Source of the DNA: Chondrus crispus
Lineage: Eukaryota > Rhodophyta > Florideophyceae > Gigartinales > Gigartinaceae
Reading direction: 5' to 3'
Length of the DNA: 64,000 bases
Assembly: GCF_000350225.1 (NCBI RefSeq)
Contig: NW_005179069.1
Location: 340,612 to 404,611 of the forward strand
Positions 27,079 to 36,765 of the stretch are shown in pieces. Each line of letters opens with the position of its first letter. Position 1 is the first letter of the stretch. The position numbers were made by a program, and so were the translations under genes. The notes beneath the pieces are model-generated. The model made no database searches and had not been told where the DNA came from. It saw nothing but the letters and a program-made list of their open reading frames with translations.

Positions 27079-29202
27079 ATGGGCGCGCCCGCCCCGCCCG
27101 CATCCCATCCTAATCCGCCGTCCAACCCCACCGCTGCGGCGTCGAACCTCTCCCCATCGTCGCCTCCTTCCGCCCGCTCACCGCGTTCTCCAACCTCTTC
27201 CTCTCATTCGCCCGCGTCTGACGCTTCGGAAGCTTCATCGGACCACTCTCCTACCGCCTCCCCAACCCGCTCCTCCGCTTCAACGCCCTCCCCGTCACCG
27301 CAACACCATCACGACTCCCACCGATCCCCCACCACCCGCCTACCGCCCCCACCGGCTGCCCCCACGCCTCCCGGTCTCTTTAACCTTGGAAACACGTGCT
27401 ACCTCAATTCTGTCGTCCAGGTTCTATATCATATCCACACCTTCCGGACATCTCTCCTATCTTACGCACCGGCACACCATCAAGACCCTCTTCTCGATTC
27501 CTTCGCCTGCGAGCTCACCTGCTCTCTCCGGAAAGTCTTTCTCACACTCGACGATGCCTACGCCGCCGCTCTCAGAGAACGCTCGTCTTCTCATCCCGGC
27601 CCTGATTCGACCATCCCCAACGATCCTCATCTCACTGTTTATTCCAACACCGCAAACCATAACGACGAACTAATTCGCGAAAATGTCGACTATGTCGAGC
27701 CACAAAATATTATCAACTTGCTCCGCGATCATGAGCGTTGCCTCGAATTTGACGCACGTGGTCAGCAAGACGCTCACGAGTTTCTTCGCTTCCTCCTGGA
27801 CAAAGTCAACGACTGCATGCAAATGGACAATGAAGAAACCCCAGACCCCGTCCCACGCCCTGAAACCAAACTGGACAGTCTTAACCACATGCCTCACAAC
27901 TCTTGTACATACCCCGCGCTACCTCAAGACTTACCCCCACTTCAATCAACGTCATCAAGCGCACCAACAAATACTGGCTCCTCGTCTACAACCCCTACCC
28001 CCACATGCCCCTCCCCATCCAGCCTGCCGTATCTCAACGGTCATCTTCAGACGAAGCAACCTACGGACTCGTCTGACCATACCACTCAGGCGCCGGCATG
28101 GGAGCATGCCGCAGCCCATCAGCATATGACTGACTATGATCATGCGGATCGCTCCAGAGAGACGCATGGTGCGACACCGACAACCGCTGCAACGTCTCTG
28201 TTATCACATATTGCTAGTTCTGTCCGCGCTCCTAATCGACTTGGTGTGAAGGATGAAGATGAGCAGCCATCACCAACAGCAAAGCGACGCCGCTTCGATT
28301 CGCCGAGCGAAACAGAGGCAGCGTCGCCGTGCAAAAAGCTGCGACGTGAAGGCCCTGTTTCACCCAGTGATGATCAGCAAAGAACGAGTGACAAAAACGA
28401 TAAGAGTTCCGCATCGTCTCCAAATCGTGGCACACCACTTAGAAACGGCTTCGCAAGAAGCGAAAAAGTTTCATCACACGGTACATCCCCGGCATTGACG
28501 GACGAGCGACCAGCAAGACGCTACAGACGCAACCTAGTCCCAGACTTGTTTCAAGGCCGCGCTGTCACTGCAACGAGATGTTACGAATGTGAGTCTCAGT
28601 CGAAGCGTCCTGAAATGTTTCTTGATGTATCTCTGCCAGTAGAACATGGCAAGTCCCTGGATTGGGCTCTCTCGACACAATGCGTCGAGGAACAACTTCT
28701 TGGCCCTAACAAATACCATTGCGACGTCTGCAAAACTTACACTGAGGCAAAGCGATGGTGGCAAGTCGCTTCACTTCCAGAAGTGCTCACTGTGCACCTC
28801 AAACTTTTTGCTTACGGCAGTCGGTTGACGGGAATCGGTGGGAAGGTATCTGTCGCAATGCCATGCCCAGTCCGGACGAAGCTGGCAGAGTGGTGTGATA
28901 CGGATTGCCGAGAACGGAACGATGAATACATTTTGACAGCTGTAATTGTGCATGAGGGCACTGGTGCTTCTTCGGGACACTACTATACATACATTTGCAA
29001 GACTGAGCAAACTCAGCAATGGTATTGTTTTGATGACTCTTTGGTGACCGCTGTTTCCGAAGAGGACTTAAAGCAGAGGCTTTTCACGTCTATGAAGACG
29101 AAACGGACGGCTTATCTACTGTTCTACAGCAATGCTAGTGATCTCAAAGCCCATGCGACTCACAGAGCCTCGAAAAGTGAGAGAGCTGCCGGTGTGCTGT
29201 GA
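27079..29202 (+). CDS. Ubiquitin carboxyl-terminal hydrolase, USP1-like
   Basis: A cysteine protease that removes ubiquitin from substrates. The ATG at 27079 gives 707 residues; upstream in-frame sequence lacks an ATG. The first 95 residues are Pro/Ser-rich and disordered. The Cys box is GLFNLGNTCYLNSVVQVLY (Cys about 107), QQDAHEFL follows, and the His box is SSGHYYTY (His about 634), with the acidic CFDD about 20 residues on. A zinc-binding pair (CYEC and CDVC) lies between. A long disordered insert at about 250-475 splits the catalytic domain. LVPDLFQGRAVTATRCYECES and PEVLTVHLKLFA resemble USP1 most. In animals USP1 acts on mono-ubiquitinated PCNA and FANCD2 with the UAF1 partner; assignment to that subtype here is likely but not certain. 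Single exon. Confidence 0.9.
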   Translation: MGAPAPPASHPNPPSNPTAAASNLSPSSPPSARSPRSPTSSSHSPASDASEASSDHSPTASPTRSSASTPSPSPQHHHDSHRSPTTRLPPPPAAPTPPGLFNLGNTCYLNSVVQVLYHIHTFRTSLLSYAPAHHQDPLLDSFACELTCSLRKVFLTLDDAYAAALRERSSSHPGPDSTIPNDPHLTVYSNTANHNDELIRENVDYVEPQNIINLLRDHERCLEFDARGQQDAHEFLRFLLDKVNDCMQMDNEETPDPVPRPETKLDSLNHMPHNSCTYPALPQDLPPLQSTSSSAPTNTGSSSTTPTPTCPSPSSLPYLNGHLQTKQPTDSSDHTTQAPAWEHAAAHQHMTDYDHADRSRETHGATPTTAATSLLSHIASSVRAPNRLGVKDEDEQPSPTAKRRRFDSPSETEAASPCKKLRREGPVSPSDDQQRTSDKNDKSSASSPNRGTPLRNGFARSEKVSSHGTSPALTDERPARRYRRNLVPDLFQGRAVTATRCYECESQSKRPEMFLDVSLPVEHGKSLDWALSTQCVEEQLLGPNKYHCDVCKTYTEAKRWWQVASLPEVLTVHLKLFAYGSRLTGIGGKVSVAMPCPVRTKLAEWCDTDCRERNDEYILTAVIVHEGTGASSGHYYTYICKTEQTQQWYCFDDSLVTAVSEEDLKQRLFTSMKTKRTAYLLFYSNASDLKAHATHRASKSERAAGVL

Positions 29203-29743
29203 TGCTCCTGGATTGCGTTATACTGTATAAATTTCTGACGTCATTCGCACGTTTTGTGAGCTGTTGCAGTACTTTGTTTTTTCTTTCATCATAACAAGTC
29301 CATGCAACCTTGTCGCAGTGTTTAGTCTGCGCGACGAATGGGTATTGTGTCAAGATTGCTAGGAGGAGCGATTAAAGACTGGCCCGTTCCGGGATCCAAG
29401 ACTGATCTTGTCTTTCAAGAGCTACTCGCTTGGCTATTTCCAATGAATTTTGCGCTCTGTATGGAAGGCAATGAATCTTGAATGCCTCACTGCCTCTTCT
29501 GTGCCAGGAATACAATCCTACCAGGTGACCCTTAAACCGCGGCGTCCCTGACGGAGGGCAAAAGGATAGAAACATACGGGCCATATGCAGAAGGCTCACA
29601 AGGTGCAGTGCGGTTCAGGCGATGGATGGGCCAGCGGTAGGGATTGTGTGAGTGGCGGCCGTAAGTGCACCTTCACCAGTGGGCGACTCTTGAAATTCTA
29701 AAATCGCAAATTGTGTTGACCAAATCGGGATTTTGTGACACAC

Positions 29744-29777
29744 AAACGGCGCGTTGTGCACACACAACGCGCCGTTT
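29744..29777. repeat. Perfect 15-bp hairpin
   Basis: AAACGGCGCGTTGTG (29744-29758) and its exact complement (29763-29777) surround a 4-base loop. A T-run follows. Confidence 0.9.
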
Positions 29778-30074
29778 TCTCGGACGGGCGACCCCATGCT
29801 AGGTTAAATGTGTATCGCACAAATGTCAAAATGTGCGCGCGTACAATCCAAATTTACTGTACACAGAGAAAGCGTCGGCCGCCGCCCGACCGACGAGACT
29901 CGACATCTACATCCTACCGAGCATGGCTCTGAATGAGAAGTAGCAATAGAATAGCCATTTGGTCATTCATGGTTCTGACGGTGGCTGCTCAGTGAAAACA
30001 CCATCATGATTGAGCTTAGCTCACAGCACACACTGTAGATAGAGCTCCGACGGCGTCATCGCCGGCGTCCGGTG

Positions 30075-30128
30075 CCGTGCTCGTCGTTAGGAACGACCCT
30101 GACACACCGTGCTCGTCGTTAGGAACGA
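30075..30128. repeat. 22-bp direct repeat
   Basis: CCGTGCTCGTCGTTAGGAAC followed by GA occurs at 30075-30096 and again at 30107-30128, exact copies 32 bases apart. Confidence 0.85.
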
Positions 30129-30313
30129 GTTCAAAGCATGCGTACAGTAGGGGGACGCACATTATGTGCGTAAGCATTTCCGTGGTAAAACTCATTTTTT
30201 GTTCACAAAAAAGAAAAATATGACTCTGACACAAAAAATAATTTCCGGAGGCGCCCAGTGAGACTGCTTTACCACTCTAGAAAAGTATTATTTGGTGAAA
30301 AAGGTTAATTTGG

Positions 30314-30538
30314 GAACTCAGGGCGTGTCTTAACAGGCTGGTTTTTGCTTTGCCTTGCCCGGTTTTGCCAGGAATACTTTTAAATTCTTAACAAATACCG
30401 TATGCTTCTTAAGCCGTTGCTTTTCTTAAACACATAAATTAAAACGTAGGAGCCACTCATAGCACGCCAAGTCACTTCTTTGGGCAAGGCAAAGCAAACC
30501 GCAGCAAAACGGGGCATGTTAAGACACACCCTCAGTTC
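30314..30538. mobile_element. 225-bp MITE
   Basis: The left end GAACTCAGGGCGTGTCTTAA is mirrored at the right end by TTAAGACACACCCTCAGTTC, two mismatches in 20. Inner inverted blocks TTTGCTTTGCCTTGCCC and GGGCAAGGCAAAGCAAA extend the pairing, so nearly the whole outer half folds back. The interior is AT-rich and non-coding. No transposase family can be assigned from the ends alone. Confidence 0.8.
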
Positions 30539-30687
30539 TCGTTGCTCCTATGAAAGCATGCCGCTGAGGAAAACTAAGTGCGGACACTGGGTACACGTGT
30601 CCGCGTTATACGCTCTCTCTGATGCTTATTAGAAATAACCAAAGGGAGATTTCACGATCAGTTAGCGAAACGGGACAAAAGAACTGA

Positions 30688-30862
30688 TTCGCGTCCGTGC
30701 ACACCAGGGTGCATGCCGGTGAAGACCCACCAAGGAGTAGCGAGCGGGTGTAAGGGGCTTACAGTCAGCCGAGCGTCGCACCGCGGCGACCCGGAGGCAT
30801 ATAAGCGCAGCGCCCAGGGTCTCCGCGATCGCCGCCGTCCCCGGGCATGTCTATTTCTCTCT
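30688..30862 (+). repeat. Left direct repeat of YR element
   Basis: Runs from TTCGCGTCCGTG to TCTATTTCTCTCT and matches 34843-35017 over 175 bases with scattered differences. It holds GGAGGCATATAAGCGCAG, a TATA-like promoter candidate about 25-30 bases upstream of GC-rich leader. Confidence 0.85.
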
Positions 30863-30932
30863 GAGAAATTCCCCCACCACTCCGGGCGGCGACGAAGTGT
30901 ACGCGACACACACAGCGTGCCGCCGAGGAATC

Positions 30933-31577
30933 ATGGCAGGACCGACTGACAACCCCGCCCCCGCCGCGCCGGTGGCTGCATTGCGGTCCACCTGGGCTGC
31001 GGCGAAGCCGGCGCGCCGCGACTACGGGGTGGTTGTCACCGAGCTGAATTCCTCGAAGTTGGTAGGCGAGGGAGGCGTCTTTGAGAGGGGCCCACACATT
31101 CCCGTTACGCACATGGGTTATTTTAAAACTCCCCAGGACGCGTTCCTCGCTGATCTCAAGTCCAAGGACCGGTGATCCGGAAAATAATGGGAGTACGTAA
31201 ACGCCACCGGCGTTTGGACGGAACTGGGATTGGCCGCCATGACGGTGGCCAAAGATGAAGAACCAAGTTTGGAAGACATGGTAAGGAGGCTCAAGTTGGC
31301 TGAGGAATCGAGGCGGGCGGCTCTAGAGGTCCTGTCGATGAGGGCACAGTACTTCCGGAACATCACAGAACAGGGAGTAGAAGCCGCTCGCCAGACGTCC
31401 TTTCTTGTCGAACAGGGCCATGATGCGGTCTTCTCCGAGTCTTACCGCACGGCACGAGAAGTCCTCACCTCCAGGTTGGAGGTCGCGGCGGCGAAACAGC
31501 TGGCGAAGTCTCGACTCGAGAGGGCCAGTGGACGCAATCTGCAGGAGAGTTTCTCCGGGGCTCCCCAGTCAGAGTGA
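30933..31577 (+). pseudogene. Gag-like ORF of YR element, broken
   Basis: From the ATG at 30933 (MAGPTDNPAPAAPVAAL) the frame stops at TGA 31173 and TAA 31185, then stays open in the same frame to 31577. The second part is strongly helical and charged, ATG 31239 onward (MTVAKDEEPSLEDMVRRLKL), probably coiled coil. Its position before RT suggests Gag, but there is no zinc knuckle and I cannot confirm the family. Confidence 0.5.
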
Positions 31578-33786
31578 TGGCCCACCCGGGAGAGGGTCCC
31601 ACAAGGGTGGCCGGGGGACAACCCTTGTGGACGAGGACGTCCTTGAGGTCCGCCGCCTGGCGCTCGAAACTCTGGGCGTCAGAATATCTGGTGCGAGCTA
31701 TCCGCTTTGGCATTCGCAACTTGCCAACCGAGCCGTTTATGGAGGGGCTCGTATTAGGAGAGATCCCCCAATCGGAGAAATATAAGTGTTTTGGGAGGGC
31801 ATATCTGGAGAAGGGGTGTCGGGAAGGGATCTACGAGCGGGTGAGCAACGAGGAAGCGGACGAGAAGGTGCAGGAGGGGAATATGATATCTTCGGCGTTC
31901 ACTGTGTGGCAAGGGGAGGGGGAGGACAGGATTGGAAGGTTTGCGGTGAACTTGCATTGGCAGAGCAAGCACTGGCCGCGGGAGAGCATCAAGATGGAAA
32001 CGATACCCTCCTTTGCCGCGGATATACAGAGGGGAGATATGTTAATGTCGTGGGACATACAGAGCACGAATCGACATTTCTATCTGCACCCACATGTGCG
32101 CGACTACTTCCTATTTCGGTACGATGGTGGGGTATACCTCTGCTTCACTCTGCCATTTGGAGGGGGTCGCTCGGTGCTCTGGTTTACGAAGCTGTTGCGG
32201 CCGCTGGTTCAGTAGATCAGAGAGAAGATGAAGTCTCGGGTTCTCCCTAACATCGACGACTTCTTGACAGCGCCCACACCTTTCGGAAGAGCATCAGGGC
32301 CGCAGGACTGTGCCCGGGCACGGCGGAGACTTGGGCGGCTCTTGGAGCGCCTGAGGATCGAGAGGCACCCGATGAAGGGTTGTTGAGAGGGAAGCCGCAG
32401 GATAGACCACCTCGGGGTGCACATCGACACCGAGGAGATGCGCTTGTATGTGTCCGAAAAGAAGGTGGCGCGTGTGAGGGCTTTGGCCAAAACGATACTG
32501 CTGTTGGCGCAACGGAACCGCCGCCTTGTGTCGTTGGAACTACTGCGACATTTTTGCAGTCGTCTGTGTATCGGTAACCCTCGTGCTCCCGCTCACCCGA
32601 TTCTATACTCGGTCGATCTACTTCGACATGAGCCTGCCCGAAAAGCGGGCAACGGAGACTGAAACCGGAGTGGAGCGCAAGGAGCGAGGGCCAAGTACGA
32701 GGGGGGGTTGTTGCGCTCGAAGCGCGCGCCCCCCCTCCCCCCCCCGTAGTACGCTGCGCGGAGCTCCAGGGGGGTCTGGGGGCCGAGCCCCCGGCGGGGG
32801 ACTGGAGTCGGAGCCACCAGTGGGGGTTCAGCGGCGAAGCCACCGGGAACGGTACGCTGCATGGAGAGGCTGGGGGACGGCCGCGTTCATCGAGAGCGCG
32901 CCTCTGCCGCCAATCCCTGCGCGACCTGCGCTACTGGCGTTCGCTCACTCGGGGCGAGGGGAGAGATTTCATCAGGCCCAACCCGCACCTCACCATGCAC
33001 AGCGACGGAGCCGATGTCGGGTATGGAGGCCCCCTCGGTTTGGAAACGGGCGCTGGATTGCTGGGTTTGTGGGAGGGTCGCGTTTTTTGGGACACGGAGG
33101 ACAGAGCGCAGTCGATTACTTTGAGGGAGCTCCGCGCCGTGTGTCTGCTTCTCCATCGACACTTTGCCGAATACGTCTCAGGATCCCGCGTCCGCCAACT
33201 GCTCTTGCACGAGGACAACCAAGCGGTAGCGTACATCCTCAACGCAATGGTGTCCGCGAGCAAGGCAATGATGGTAGAGCTCTGCAAGTGGGAGGTGCTA
33301 CTGCACGTTCTGGGGGTCAAGATAGAGTCCTCAAGCCTCGCGTCGCCCGGATCCCACGTCCGGGACAGGGCATCCGCGAAGCGGTTCACCGCGGAGGGTA
33401 TCTAACGGGACTCCCTCTGGAGGTCAATAGCGCGCGAATATCGCTTGGACCATATCGTCTTCAACTCCCGACCGCTGGGAGAAAACATGGTGGCCCGGAA
33501 GAAGTTCCTGCGCAGGCAGATAAAGGACAACAGGGGGGACGGGACGGGCCGGCTGTGGAATCCGCCGTTCGACATGCTTCCGCTGGTGGTGCGCAAGATC
33601 GAGGCGGAGGGACGGAGGGGGATACTGTTGGCTCCCAATTGGCCTGCTCAAGCTTGGTTCGCGGGCTTGCGCGCGCTGAGCTCACGCATGGTCGTGCTCG
33701 ACCCCGGTGGGTGCCACGCACCGCTGCTTCGCGCAGAGAAGTCCGTCAATCCCGCTTGGTCGGTGGTCCTAGCCGAGATCAGTTAA
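31574..33786 (+). pseudogene. Reverse transcriptase / RNase H of YR element, broken
   Basis: The RT palm starts with RFAVNLHWQSKHWPRESIKM, then DMLMSWDIQS...HFYLHP and FRYDGGVYLCFTLPFGG. A TAG at 32213 interrupts, and the same frame goes on to LPNIDDFLTAP. The catalytic box is thus Asn-Ile-Asp-Asp instead of Tyr-Ile-Asp-Asp. A TGA at 32384 and a frameshift near 32555 follow. RNase H resumes in another frame with LTMHSDGADVGYGG (about 32983) and LRELRAV, then has HEDNQAVAYILN. A TAA at 33403 cuts it before the tail reading DHIVFNSRPLGENMVARK. The pattern of several independent nonsense and frame lesions marks an old dead copy. Confidence 0.85.
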
Positions 33787-33800
33787 GGGAGGATTGGGAG

Positions 33801-34819
33801 ATGGGGATCCGGGCGAATGTATTCGCACGGACCGGGACTGCAGGCGCCACGGGAGGGGCGCAGGAGGTGGCGGCATTGGTGGTGCAGTACGCCCGCTCGG
33901 AGAGCACGTGGAGGAACCGCCTGACCCAAGTTCGCAAATGGCTCCTGTTCTGCGATAAGGAGGGTCGTCTCCCACGCCTGGCTGAGGAGGGAGACTTACT
34001 CGCATACAGCGGCTTCCTATCCCTCGAGGGCCGGGTCGGGCCGACCTCCGCTCCGCAATATATTTCGGCTATCGCGGCATATCACGAGGATGCTGGCTAT
34101 GCCTCTCCAACCCGCACGAAGCCAGTCTGCGACCTGTTGAAGGCGTATGCGCGTAAGGAAGAGCAGGCTGGTGGTGAGCACACAGCCCGGGCGGGGCTGA
34201 CAGCAGGTGTAATGCGGCAGGTGTTGGAATATGGTCTCCAAGCCAGTGCAATGTCGGAAATTGGATGTTGCGCTATGGCAATTTTCATATTTATTTTCCA
34301 ATGTCGTCCGGTGTCAGTCGCTCATGTCACGGCGGCTGACGTCACTCTCACAGATCAACTGATGTCACTCTCACAGATCAATGCCTTGCTGTACGGCTCA
34401 CGCATCGCAAAGGGAAGTCGCTGCGCCGCCCGCTTCTGCTGTCGTATCCCTCATCCCCTACATGGGAGCCAGGGACTGCTGTGCATGATCTCTTTCTCCG
34501 GTGGGTGGCGGTCCGCCCGCCCAGTGCGGGCTGTATCAATTTGCGCGCTGCCCAGCCCGTCGGGTCGGCGAACCTCGCCCTGGGCATTGAACGTACCTTG
34601 CTACTGATTAAGGCGTCACCCCCCGACGGTTACTACTACGGATCCCACAGCGGCCGCATCGGGGGGTTCAACGAACTACTCAACCTCCAGTTCACCAAGG
34701 TTTGGATAATGTAGAGGCTGGACTGGACTTCGGAGACTATGTTTGGGGTTTATTTTGACAGTAGAATTGTCGTCACCGCAGACTCAGAGTGCTTCTTTGC
34801 GCACCTGCGTCCCGCATGA
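33801..34819 (+). pseudogene. Tyrosine recombinase of YR element, broken
   Basis: The N-terminal core-binding region reads YARSESTWRNRLTQVRKWLL and later YISAIAAYHEDAGY. The catalytic Arg lies in FQCRPVSVAHV. A 23-bp tandem duplication (34341-34386) then throws the frame off. In the shifted frame the protein resumes with LTHRKGKSL, then the H-x-x-R box SHSGRIGGFNELL. A TAG at 34712 precedes RLDWTSETMFGVYFDS, which contains the likely nucleophile Tyr. The enzyme would insert circular cDNA without target duplication. The order matches DIRS/Ngaro-type recombinases. Confidence 0.8.
34341..34386. repeat. 23-bp tandem duplication
   Basis: GTCACTCTCACAGATCA occurs at 34341-34357 and 34364-34380, period 23. 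Since 23 is not a multiple of three, it accounts for the frameshift in the recombinase. Confidence 0.9.
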
Positions 34820-34842
34820 GCGCATCTCCGGTCTACTTGGTC

Positions 34843-35017
34843 TTCGCGTCCGTGTACAACGGGGTGTATGCGGGTGAAGACCCACCAACGAGTAGCGAGC
34901 GGGTGTAAGGGGCCTACAGCCAGCCGAGCGCCGCACCGCGGTGACCCGGAGGCATATAAGCGCAGAGCCCAGGGTCCCCGTGATCGCCGCCGTCCCCCGC
35001 CATGTCTATGTCTCTCC
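34843..35017 (+). repeat. Right direct repeat of YR element
   Basis: A 175 bp diverged copy of 30688-30862, from TTCGCGTCCGTG to CTATGTCTCTCCC, with the same GGCATATAAGCGCAG core. Confidence 0.85.
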
Positions 35018-35462
35018 CACCCACCCCTCCCAGTCCCTTGCCCCTCCTCATATTCTCGGTGGTATCACATGTCTACTTCTATAGTGTTGGGTATGTTTTG
35101 CCTTTATGTCTAATTGCTTTTGATCTTGATTGGGTTTCGTTCTAGCGCTGACGAGTTTATGGGTTCTTACTATGAATGTCCGCGGACTAGAGTAAAGCAA
35201 CATAAACTCTTCAGTAGGCGAAACTTCTGTTTTGATAGATTCCGTAGGGGAACCCGGGGCAAAGTTCCTTATCCATAGGCGAACTACGAAATTGACAGAA
35301 TCCGTAGGCGTTTTCCTCAAAAATCCAACCATATCTGTCACAGATTTACGTTCCCGCAACTGATCTTGCCCGCACATACCCTTACCGATCTCGGCGTTTT
35401 CTGGTAACCCTAGACCATCCCATTCCCCAACTGCTCTTTACATCTTTCCCCCTGAACATTAG

Positions 35463-36218
35463 TACCTCTGCCGAGGACGAGCTGCAGAGAATCGCTGCGA
35501 TCCCGCAAACACCTCTGTATTGAAGGTATTCTTCCCAAATAATACCGAAAGCATCCCGCTATCTCAAAGTCGACGTGCATATTTGAACCTATGTCGCCAG
35601 GTGCATCCAGATAAGGGTGGGATTGATAATGTCGAAGAGGAAACTCGATGCACGCCAAAAATATCGAAGTGCTTTGGGTTGGCCAAGAAGTATGCTGATA
35701 GCCATGGAGGAAGAACTTCTTGTCCGATTCCAGAACATATTTGCTTCATTGGTTTCACTAGCCATGATGATGTTCAGTCTCAAGAACGAGAACCGCCTAG
35801 AGCAATCAGAGACGATCTGGATGACATTATTGACGGTTTCTTTCCCAGCGATGAAGAAGAATTCATAAGAAACAGGGGCTCTCGTTGTTCAGATGATTAC
35901 CAGAAAAGGTCTGCGCACCGCAACAGCAGTTCCGGTCATGAAAATAGTAGTTCTGATGAAAGTATTGCGTTTGTCTCACAGTCTAAAGTGCCAATGCTCA
36001 CGGGAGAACACTTCACAGAATCAGACTCCTCGAGAGGCCTTTTCCCCACCAAAAACACTCTTTTCGAGAACGAACCGCATCATCATGCGGCAAATTGCAA
36101 AGAGTACATGGAAGCAAGCGTGCCTACAAAGAAAGATTTCGGGCAGAGGCTAGGGAAGCACTTTCAAACGAGAGAAAAGTCTCTGAGAGTTGGCGCCCGG
36201 AACGGGCAGTTGAAATAA
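35463..36218 (+). pseudogene. J-domain (DnaJ-like) remnant within MULE
   Basis: SRRAYLNLCRQVHPDKGG (HPD at about 35603-35611) is the helix II and HPD loop of a J-domain. In the preceding frame AEDELQRIAAIPQTPLY (35469-35519) looks like helix I, interrupted by a frameshift. The remainder is acidic and Ser-rich (SSSGHENSSSDES) and ends at 36218. J-domains stimulate Hsp70 ATPase activity. This one lies 5' of a MULE transposase in the same orientation, so it is probably part of the transposon protein or an accessory ORF rather than a host gene. No intact frame remains. Confidence 0.55.
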
Positions 36219-36765
36219 AACCAGAAGAAGGACTCGAAATGGACGCAAGATGGAAATATGAGCAGTATTGCGGTGCAAATACGGCGTTTTTATCAATACA
36301 AAAGGGTATAAATGTTCACCGAACGGCTGAGGAACTTTCTCTAACTTGTCAAGGGAGTCATTGAAAGGCGAATATACGGTTTCTTCGAGACCTAAGCACT
36401 GGTAGATGGAGTTTGCAGGAGTACAAAGCCCATTTGTCTGTATGTTCTGGGCAAGAAGTTTCAGGTGACACAAATAGTAGGCGAAATTGCACCCCTGCTT
36501 ATATGGCAAAACAATGGCTTGATTGATTCTTCCGGAACTAAAAGAAACCCCATCCTTGACAACCAATTTTATCGTCTCAATTGTGCCTGCAAAACAAACA
36601 TACATCCGTCAACCAGGTCTTCGTCACTTCCGTGCAGTCAAGAGCGAGATATCACGCATTATGACGACCAATCGCCTAGAAGAGATGGAAACTACGCAGG
36701 GATACGCCATACCGTTACAGGAACCGGGTTATTTTGTCTAAATCTTTACATGCTCGGCGGAAGAA

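Larger units (their letters stand above)
29203..30313. other. Intergenic region right of the deubiquitinase gene
   Basis: No ORF is supported. The region contains a perfect hairpin (29744-29777) and a 22-bp direct repeat (30075-30128). It leads into the MITE and the large transposon region. Confidence 0.5.
30688..35017 (+). mobile_element. Tyrosine-recombinase (DIRS/Ngaro-like) retroelement, decayed
   Basis: Two 175 bp direct repeats bound gag-like, RT-RNase H and tyrosine recombinase coding remnants in that order, which is the layout of YR retroelements. No integrase and no five-base target duplication are seen, as expected for this class. Every coding segment has stops or frameshifts. Confidence 0.85.

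Noticed and set aside
26735..27673. 312-codon Pro/Ser/Thr-rich ORF
   Set aside because: It is a shadow of the USP gene in another frame; the USP frame carries the catalytic Cys box.
32526..34607. A single 693-codon ORF covering half of the YR element
   Set aside because: Only its first ~35 codons (RT) and last ~270 (recombinase) match protein motifs; the middle is an out-of-frame reading of RNase H. It is a chance fusion of frames, not one gene.
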